DNA from: Bacteroidota bacterium
GTDB lineage: Bacteria > Bacteroidota > Rhodothermia > Rhodothermales > UBA10348
DNA: 5,452 nt
Reading direction: 5' to 3'
NCBI GenBank assembly: GCA_004356265.1
Contig: SMXK01000153.1
Coordinates: 1 to 5,452, forward strand
Below the pieces are notes generated by a model. It searched no databases. It worked only from the letters and a program-made list of their open reading frames with translations, and had not been told where the DNA came from. Of the stretch, positions 1 to 3,920 are shown piece after piece (positions within the stretch are counted from its first letter, which is position 1; each line of letters opens with the position of its first letter). The position numbers and the translations under genes are program-made.

Positions 1-19
1 GGGACCCGTGTAGATTAAC

Positions 20-418
20 ATGATCGGAGAGGGCACGACGGTCGAAGGCACGCTACGCGCCAAGGACGATATCAGAATCAGTGGTCGTATTGTCGGCTCT
101 CTGATCGTGCAGGGCAAAGCAATTATTGCCGCCGGCGGAGAAGTGGAAGGAGATGTGAACGCTGGAGACGCCGATGTGGCAGGTCGGATCAAAGGCGAGA
201 TTTCAGTAAAAGGTCGTTTGTTGCTCAAGTCCACGGCCCGGGTTGAAGGAACCATTCGGACGTCCCGGCTGATTGTGGAAGAAGGCGCCGTGGTTGAGGG
301 CAAATGCGAAATGGGCCAGCTGGACAAAAACCGCGCAAAAGAACTCGGCAACGGGATTGTTGATAAAGAGTCGCTGCCAGGAGGTAAACCTGCTGTGCAC
401 CAACAGGCTACTAAATAA
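20..418 (+). CDS. Bactofilin family polymer-forming cytoskeletal protein
   Basis: Bactofilins polymerise without nucleotides into filaments, often at the membrane, and act in cell shape, stalk formation or protein positioning. Residues 1-97 show the family's short beta-helix repeats, with glycines recurring every few residues and alternating hydrophobics (IGEGTTVEGTLRAKDDIRI, then SGRIVGSLIVQGKAI, EVEGDVNAGDADVAGRIKGEI, ARVEGTIRTSRLIVEEGAVVEG). Residues 98-132 form a polar, probably disordered tail. At 132 residues it is of normal size, but it has almost no N-terminal tail: the IGEGT motif, usually preceded by a short variable segment, starts at residue 2. The ATG at 20 is the only usual start, because an in-frame TAG lies at 11-13; no clear Shine-Dalgarno is visible. 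The gene ends 17 bases before atpZ in the same direction, so co-transcription with the ATP synthase genes is likely. The family call is firm; the cellular role is not known from sequence. Confidence 0.9.
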   Translation: MIGEGTTVEGTLRAKDDIRISGRIVGSLIVQGKAIIAAGGEVEGDVNAGDADVAGRIKGEISVKGRLLLKSTARVEGTIRTSRLIVEEGAVVEGKCEMGQLDKNRAKELGNGIVDKESLPGGKPAVHQQATK

Positions 419-435
419 TTCATCTCGATGCGGCC

Positions 436-696
436 ATGTCGGAACCCGACTCTCCTGAAAAGGCCCATTGGCAAGCAGATCTTCGGGCGTCATCTTCCTT
501 TCTGACGATCGGTGTCCAACTCGCCGGTTCGATGCTGGTCTATATTTTTATCGGTTATCTGCTTGACCGATGGCTCGATACAACGCCCTGGCTTCTGATC
601 GTCGGCGCGGTCGTAGGGATGGTGGCATTTTTCTTTCAGCTTTTCAAGCTCGTGAAGAGACTGGAAGCTGATGCCAAAAGCCGAAAAAGAAATTAG
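436..696 (+). CDS. atpZ: AtpZ/AtpI family ATP synthase accessory membrane protein
   Basis: This small inner-membrane protein of 86 residues is encoded at the head of the ATP synthase genes. Two membrane segments are visible, at about residues 23-45 (a stretch with GVQLAGSMLVYIFIGYLLD) and 50-71 (PWLLIVGAVVGMVAFFFQLF), joined by a tight DRWLDTT turn. The N-terminus is polar and the C-terminus strongly basic (KLVKRLEADAKSRKRN). That two-helix hairpin with a G-Y-x-L-D turn is typical of AtpZ, which is reported to work with AtpI in c-ring assembly and/or Mg2+ or Ca2+ handling. The function here is inferred from family and position. The ATG at 436 lies 17 bases after the bactofilin stop and has no obvious Shine-Dalgarno. 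A 155-base gap follows before the next gene. Confidence 0.85.
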   Translation: MSEPDSPEKAHWQADLRASSSFLTIGVQLAGSMLVYIFIGYLLDRWLDTTPWLLIVGAVVGMVAFFFQLFKLVKRLEADAKSRKRN

Positions 697-851
697 GAGC
701 CGATTTCGTTCACAACCTTTTCACGGCATTATAGGGGTGCGTTCATTCATTATTCACCCTCAAATGCAATCGGAAATTCAGGATCTGCGTAATTTAGGGC
801 TCGCGAGAATGCGGTGACGAGGTTGAACGTCGATTCATCCGTAAACCAGGA
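697..851 (+). other. 155-base gap between atpZ and the AtpI-like gene
   Basis: No conserved gene is recognisable here. Two tiny ORFs lie end to end. The first runs from GTG 737 (or ATG 764) to TGA 815-817. The second runs from GTG 814 to TGA 862-864, and its stop overlaps an ATG at 861 inside the next gene (ATGA). A loose promoter-like pair could be read (TTTCGT at 704-709, ATTATA at 728-733, spacing 18), but it is weak. A 5-bp inverted repeat (GGGTG 735-739, CACCC 755-759) is too short to mean much. The stretch may be a leader, a decayed gene or plain spacer. Confidence 0.5.
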
Positions 852-1199
852 ATGTCAGGTATGACGAATGAGATTTTAACGAGTGTATTGTCGGGCGTCG
901 GAATTGGCGTGTTGTATGTGCTGTCGGCATATATGACTTTTCGATATGCACTCAGCCGCGGTCAGCGAATGTTTTTGATTATTGCTCTTGGTGGGATCGG
1001 AATAAGGCTGTTTGTGGCCATCTCCGTGATTACTCTGGTTCTTGTGCTTTCACCTGTGAATCAACCAGCCTTTTTAGGAGGTTTTTTTGCTGTGTTTGTA
1101 CTGGGGCTGATACTTGAAGTATTAATGTTGCACCGCAGTCAACTTGCTGCCTCGCAAAAGACCGGTGACCCCACCGGCGCAGGCAGTTCAAATGTCTGA
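852..1199 (+). CDS. AtpI-like small membrane protein (probable ATP synthase subunit I)
   Basis: This 115-residue, very hydrophobic protein precedes atpB, where AtpI usually sits. Membrane segments are visible at about residues 8-30, 38-67 (long enough for two helices or one kinked one) and 73-95, followed by a polar tail. The second region holds GGIGIRLFVAISVI, with an arginine (R52) in mid-membrane; a G-x-x-x-R pattern there recalls AtpI-type proteins. AtpI helps assemble the c-ring; that role is inferred from position and topology, since overall similarity cannot be judged by eye. The start is uncertain. ATG 852 directly abuts AGGA (848-851), whereas ATG 861 lies 9 bases after it and shares ATGA with the stop of a small upstream ORF, so the shorter form (112 residues) may be the real one. 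The stop overlaps the atpB start by 8 bases (ATGTCTGA), implying translational coupling. Confidence 0.65.
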   Translation: MSGMTNEILTSVLSGVGIGVLYVLSAYMTFRYALSRGQRMFLIIALGGIGIRLFVAISVITLVLVLSPVNQPAFLGGFFAVFVLGLILEVLMLHRSQLAASQKTGDPTGAGSSNV

Positions 1200-2406
1200 A
1201 CGTAATACAACCTCTTTTTGTCTCATGATTTTCAGAAGGCTCCAACTTCTGTTTGTTCTGATGATCGCCATTGCGATCGTTCTTCCGACCTCTTCGGCGG
1301 CAAGATCGATGCAGGATCATGAAGCTGCGCAGGATGCTCCCGTTTCCGATGAACGCGAAGCTGACGAACATGTGGAAGAAGGTGATCATGAAGAAGAGCC
1401 GGCAAAATTCGATGCGGTACATCATAACTCGGACGCGTATTACCTGGATTTTTCGCCGATGCCGAAACTGGAACTCCCCCGTATATTTGTCGTGCGGCGG
1501 GCCGACGGCGAGATTGGGGTCGATTTTTTTGGGTCAACACACGCGGCAGTTGAAGCCGGGTATGTCGCCGAAATTGAAGAGGGTAGCCACGGTGGTATTT
1601 TAGACGCCCACATCGTTGCCGGCTCCGGGAAAATTCTTGTCGACATGTCGATTTCCAAGCACCTGTTTTTTGCCTGGTTGTCCATGCTAATTGTATTGGG
1701 TGCATATCTGCCGATTGCCGGCCGTTATAAGAAAGGCATAGGCCGCGACACTGCTCCAAAAGGGCGATTCCATAATTTGCTGGAGTCGCTTGTTTTATTT
1801 GTGCGAGACGATATCGTACGACCCAGCATCGGGCCGAAAGCTGACAAATACGTGCCTTATTTACTGACGGTCTTTTTATTCGTTGTCACATGCAATTTGA
1901 TCGGACTATTTCCATTTGGCGCAACTGCCACCGCCAATATCATGGTGACGGCGGTGCTCGCCATCATGACTTTTATTTACACCATGTTCGCAGGAACGAA
2001 AGATTACTGGAAACACATTTTCTGGCCACCGGGAATTCCGATCCTGGTCAAGCCGATTCTAATCCCGGTTGAAATCCTGGGACTGTTCACAAAACCATTT
2101 GCCCTGGCCATTCGCTTGTTCGCGAACATGACCGCAGGCCACCTGGTTATACTGAGCCTGATCGGGCTGATCTTTTCGTTTGCCGACCTGTTTGGACCGG
2201 CGGTTGGTTTCGGTGTCGTACCGATCAGCGTCGCGTTTGCCTTATTCATCTTCCTGCTTGAAATACTGGTTGCAATTATTCAGGCGTACGTATTTACCAT
2301 GCTTTCGGCTCTGTTCATTGGGATGGCGGCTGTAGAGCATGAACATCATGAGGACCACGGGCACGATGCCGAAGGGTCGCTCGCAACTGTTGAAGCCGGC
2401 TCGTAA
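1192..2406 (+). CDS. atpB: F1Fo ATP synthase subunit a, with signal peptide and long N-terminal extension
   Basis: Subunit a is the membrane stator that forms both proton half-channels against the c-ring. I chose ATG 1192 (404 residues), which overlaps the preceding stop; an upstream TTG at 1144 only adds residues encoded inside the AtpI-like gene, and ATG 1225 is also possible. Residues 13-37 look like a signal peptide (FRR, a hydrophobic stretch, then SSAA). Residues 38-150 form an extra-cytoplasmic extension, acidic and with several His up to about residue 80, then a small beta-rich part. The conserved core spans about 155-380. Functional residues align with E. coli: R308 (aR210), N312 (N214), E294 (E196), K301 (K203) and Q364 (Q252). 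The E219/H245 pair is swapped to H317/E357, as in mitochondria and many bacteria. The C-terminal tail is His-rich (EHEHHEDHGHD). E. coli AtpB is about 270 residues; the extra length is mainly N-terminal and resembles other Bacteroidota AtpB proteins as I recall them. Confidence 0.95.
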   Translation: MSERNTTSFCLMIFRRLQLLFVLMIAIAIVLPTSSAARSMQDHEAAQDAPVSDEREADEHVEEGDHEEEPAKFDAVHHNSDAYYLDFSPMPKLELPRIFVVRRADGEIGVDFFGSTHAAVEAGYVAEIEEGSHGGILDAHIVAGSGKILVDMSISKHLFFAWLSMLIVLGAYLPIAGRYKKGIGRDTAPKGRFHNLLESLVLFVRDDIVRPSIGPKADKYVPYLLTVFLFVVTCNLIGLFPFGATATANIMVTAVLAIMTFIYTMFAGTKDYWKHIFWPPGIPILVKPILIPVEILGLFTKPFALAIRLFANMTAGHLVILSLIGLIFSFADLFGPAVGFGVVPISVAFALFIFLLEILVAIIQAYVFTMLSALFIGMAAVEHEHHEDHGHDAEGSLATVEAGS

Positions 2407-2420
2407 GGACCGGTAATAAT
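2390..2420 (+). promoter_or_regulatory. Possible internal promoter upstream of atpE
   Basis: TTGAAG (2390-2395) and AATAAT (2415-2420) match the housekeeping -35 and -10 hexamers at 4 of 6 and 5 of 6 positions, with a 19-base spacer, which is longer than ideal. Transcription would start near 2427, giving a leader of about 34 A-rich bases before atpE. An own promoter would fit the need for many c subunits per enzyme. The -35 lies inside the atpB coding end, and Bacteroidota promoters often follow a different consensus, so this is a weak call. Confidence 0.22.
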
Positions 2421-2449
2421 CCACACTACACGTAAGAACAAAAAGATAA

Positions 2450-2454
2450 AAGGA
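2450..2454 (+). promoter_or_regulatory. Ribosome binding site of atpE
   Basis: AAGGA ends 6 bases before the atpE ATG, inside an A-rich stretch (2438-2457). It is the only clear Shine-Dalgarno in the window; the other starts have none or a weak one. It suggests stronger initiation on atpE, which fits the high copy number of subunit c. In E. coli, too, the atpE initiation region is known to be unusually efficient. Confidence 0.7.
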
Positions 2455-2460
2455 AATTCT

Positions 2461-2688
2461 ATGGAACCGTCAGGATTGGCATTTCTCGGAGCAGGTCTCG
2501 GAGCAGGTCTCGTTGCACTCGGTGCAGGTCTTGGTATCGGTCGTCTAGCAGGTCCAGCGATGGAAGCCTCTGCACGTCAGCCGGAAGCCTTAGGCGAAAT
2601 TCGTACGTCTATGATTATCGCAGCAGCGCTGATCGAGGGTGTAGCCCTCTTCGGTCTTGTAATCTGCATCATTCTTGCGTTCAAATAG
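2461..2688 (+). CDS. atpE: F1Fo ATP synthase subunit c (proton-type)
   Basis: This is the c-ring subunit, a helical hairpin of 75 residues that carries ions across the membrane. Helix 1 (about residues 5-30) carries the glycine pattern that packs the inner ring (GAGLGAG at 10-16, GAGLGIG at 21-27). The cytoplasmic loop has the conserved ARQP (38-41). Helix 2 (about 48-73) holds the ion-binding carboxylate E59 in ALIEGVALFG. Ion choice can be read from the sequence: the Na+-binding set seen in Ilyobacter (Gln in helix 1, then E-S-T and Tyr in helix 2) is absent. The equivalents here are R28, E59-G60-V61 and F64, so protons are expected. The gene has its own good ribosome binding site 6 bases upstream, sits 54 bases after atpB, and is followed by a strong hairpin. 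There is no long N-terminal leader. Confidence 0.97.
   Translation: MEPSGLAFLGAGLGAGLVALGAGLGIGRLAGPAMEASARQPEALGEIRTSMIIAAALIEGVALFGLVICIILAFK
2485..2512 (+). repeat. 12-bp tandem repeat inside atpE
   Basis: The unit CTCGGAGCAGGT occurs twice without mismatch (2485-2496, 2497-2508) and continues for four more bases. A third copy with one mismatch (CTCGGTGCAGGT) lies at 2518-2529. Each unit encodes Leu-Gly-Ala-Gly in the glycine-rich face of helix 1 of subunit c. The identical codons in neighbouring copies, where synonyms would do, suggest a recent duplication or selected codon use rather than protein constraint alone. Confidence 0.85.
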
Positions 2689-2705
2689 ACGAGTCTGCAC
2701 GGCAC

Positions 2706-2732
2706 GCGGTGGATCGTTAAATGGTCCACCGC
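2706..2732 (+). other. Strong hairpin between atpE and atpF
   Basis: GCGGTGGA (2706-2713) pairs perfectly with TCCACCGC (2725-2732). The stem can continue inward by a T-G wobble and a C-G pair, leaving the 7-base loop GTTAAAT. No T-run follows (AGCGTAAGCA), so it is not a standard intrinsic terminator. It starts 18 bases after the atpE stop and ends 73 bases before atpF. In other operons such hairpins protect upstream mRNA from 3' decay or lower downstream output; either would favour subunit c over subunit b. The function is inferred. Confidence 0.7.
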
Positions 2733-2804
2733 AGCGTAAGCAATGGAGCTGAATAGCCCGTGCGTGCGACATGATCTATTTTTTGAACCGATAAGAATAG
2801 CGAT

Positions 2805-3308
2805 ATGATACTGGCAGCAAACCTACTTGCACCAAATCTCGGGCTGTTTGTCTGGATGTTGGTAACCTTCCTCCTGCTGATGGCTGTGTTGAAACGTTTT
2901 GCATGGGGTCCGATCACTGAAGCACTCGACTCTCGCGAGAAGAATATTCAGGATTCGATGGATCAGGCACGTCTTGCGCTTGAAGAAGCAAAAGCTATCC
3001 AGGCAGACAATACCACCGCACGTCGCGAATCGGAAGCTTCTGCACAGGCCCTCTTGAGAGCGGCCCGGGAAGATGCGGAAAAAATTCGCGGCGCCGAGGT
3101 GACCAAGACCCGCGAGCAGATTCAATCGTTGCAGGAACAGGCCCGTCAGGAAATCGAACGAGAAAAGGTATCAGCCCTCGAAGCTCTTCGTCACGAGGTG
3201 GCGGATCTGGCTATCGATGCGGCTGAGAAAATTCTACACGAAAACCTGGACGCGGATAAGCAGAGGAAAATCGTACATGATTTTCTGGGAACACTTTCGC
3301 AGAATTAA
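2805..3308 (+). CDS. atpF: F1Fo ATP synthase subunit b (peripheral stalk)
   Basis: Subunit b anchors the peripheral stalk in the membrane and holds the F1 head still against rotation. The 167-residue protein (family usually about 155-175) begins with one membrane helix, about residues 11-30 (LGLFVWMLVTFLLLMAVL), after a short LLAPN start typical of b. A long charged alpha-helix or coiled coil of Ala, Glu, Arg and Gln follows (about 37-145), including LEEAKAIQADNTTARRESEA. The C-terminal part has the conserved VADLAIDAAEKIL (132-144), the region expected to contact delta. There is a single b gene and no b' partner, so a homodimer is expected. The start at 2805 fits the family; only a weak AAGA lies upstream, and the ATG overlaps the stop of a 21-codon ORF. 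atpH begins 2 bases after the stop. Confidence 0.95.
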   Translation: MILAANLLAPNLGLFVWMLVTFLLLMAVLKRFAWGPITEALDSREKNIQDSMDQARLALEEAKAIQADNTTARRESEASAQALLRAAREDAEKIRGAEVTKTREQIQSLQEQARQEIEREKVSALEALRHEVADLAIDAAEKILHENLDADKQRKIVHDFLGTLSQN

Positions 3309-3310
3309 GC

Positions 3311-3865
3311 ATGAGCGACACCACGATTGCCCGCAGATATGCAGGCGCTTTATACGAAGAGGCGCACAGTTCATCCGCCGTTGAAGCGACTGATGCTGAT
3401 GTGGCGTTGATCCGGGAAAGCCTTGAAGGCGCTCCCGATCTGGGCCATTTTTTCGGAAGTCCTGTGATTTCTCGTGAGAAAAAGGAATCAACAGCGAAGG
3501 CACTCTTCGCCGAAAGATTGCAGCCGCTGACGATGAACTTCCTGCTACTCATGATTAATAAGGGTCGGGAGCAGTTATTTCCGGAAGTTGTTGCAGCATA
3601 CCAGGCAATGAGAGATGAGCAGTCTGGCATTGTTCGGGTTACGGCGCGCGTTGCGCATCCGGTTGATGCTTCCGAAGAAGCCTCATTAATCTCAGCAATT
3701 GAGGCCAAAACAGGGAAGACAGTCCGACTGAATATTGAAGTCGATACCTCGATTCTGGGCGGAGTCGTGGTTGAAATCGGGGATACGGTTTATGACGGGA
3801 GCTTCGTCAACCAGTTAAAAACGTTGCGAGAACGCCTTGAAGAAGGCGTTTACGCAGCCAGTTAG
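3311..3865 (+). CDS. atpH: F1Fo ATP synthase subunit delta
   Basis: Delta (the counterpart of mitochondrial OSCP) caps the F1 head and ties it to the b stalk. At 184 residues it is of usual length. The N-terminal helical domain opens with IARRYAGALYEEA (6-18), the classic start that binds the alpha N-termini. The middle has MNFLLLMINKGREQLFPEV (75-93), a typical helix pair. The C-terminal domain has the family signature DTSILGGVVVEIGDTVYDGS (145-164) and ends in a Leu/Arg/Glu helix. The gene starts 2 bases after atpF without a Shine-Dalgarno, so its translation probably depends on ribosomes finishing atpF. Its last codons contain a perfect 8-bp hairpin (3831-3850), and another hairpin follows the stop. 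Confidence 0.95.
   Translation: MSDTTIARRYAGALYEEAHSSSAVEATDADVALIRESLEGAPDLGHFFGSPVISREKKESTAKALFAERLQPLTMNFLLLMINKGREQLFPEVVAAYQAMRDEQSGIVRVTARVAHPVDASEEASLISAIEAKTGKTVRLNIEVDTSILGGVVVEIGDTVYDGSFVNQLKTLRERLEEGVYAAS
3831..3850 (+). other. Hairpin in the 3' end of atpH
   Basis: AACGCCTT (3831-3838) and AAGGCGTT (3843-3850) form a perfect 8-bp stem around the tetraloop GAAG. It lies inside coding sequence, ending 15 bases before the end of atpH. No T-run follows directly, although the downstream stretch 3861-3875 is A/T-rich (TTAGATTTATTTAT). It may act in mRNA decay or processing, or be a by-product of the amino acids encoded (ERLEEGV). Confidence 0.55.
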
Positions 3866-3875
3866 ATTTATTTAT

Positions 3876-3891
3876 GCCGGAGCATTCCGGC
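3876..3891 (+). other. Hairpin in the atpH-atpA gap
   Basis: GCCGGA (3876-3881) pairs perfectly with TCCGGC (3886-3891) around the loop GCAT, and a T-G wobble can extend it outward. It lies 10 bases after the atpH stop and 29 bases before the atpA ATG, in a gap of 55 bases. No T-run follows, so it is not a standard terminator. A 6-bp stem of this loop size is expected about once by chance in a window this long, so the position more than the stem makes it worth listing. Confidence 0.45.
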
Positions 3892-3920
3892 GAATTCAGC
3901 AAACTCAAAATTAAGACACG

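Noticed and set aside
129..138. The 10-base palindrome CCGCCGGCGG inside the bactofilin.
   Set aside because: It is a by-product of Ala-Ala-Gly-Gly codons and has no loop, partner copy or context suggesting a site.
1162..1177. A 6-bp hairpin (CCGGTG, loop ACCC, CACCGG) 15 bases before the atpB start.
   Set aside because: About one such stem of this size is expected by chance in this length. It lies in coding sequence and no ribosome binding site is hidden by it.
1144..1191. A TTG start for atpB that would add 16 residues.
   Set aside because: It would deepen the overlap with the AtpI-like gene and put a basic, Pro-rich piece before the signal peptide. ATG 1192 overlaps the stop neatly and gives a normal signal peptide.
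1261..1280. An 8-pair stem (GATCGC, loop CATT, GCGATC plus outer pairs with one wobble) in the atpB signal-peptide codons.
   Set aside because: The perfect core is only 6 bp, within the range expected by chance, and it lies too far from the start to block initiation.
1232..1759. A 175-codon minus-strand frame opposite atpB.
   Set aside because: Its translation is rich in Arg and Gln in the way antisense frames often are, and it shows no domain.
2461..2688. Possible sodium-type ATP synthase.
   Set aside because: The Na+-binding residues of subunit c are missing (R28 instead of Gln, G60 and V61 instead of Ser and Thr, F64 instead of Tyr), so proton coupling is expected.
3211..3708. A 165-codon minus-strand frame across the atpF/atpH boundary.
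   Set aside because: It is antisense to two well-conserved genes, with no motif and no promoter or ribosome binding site seen.
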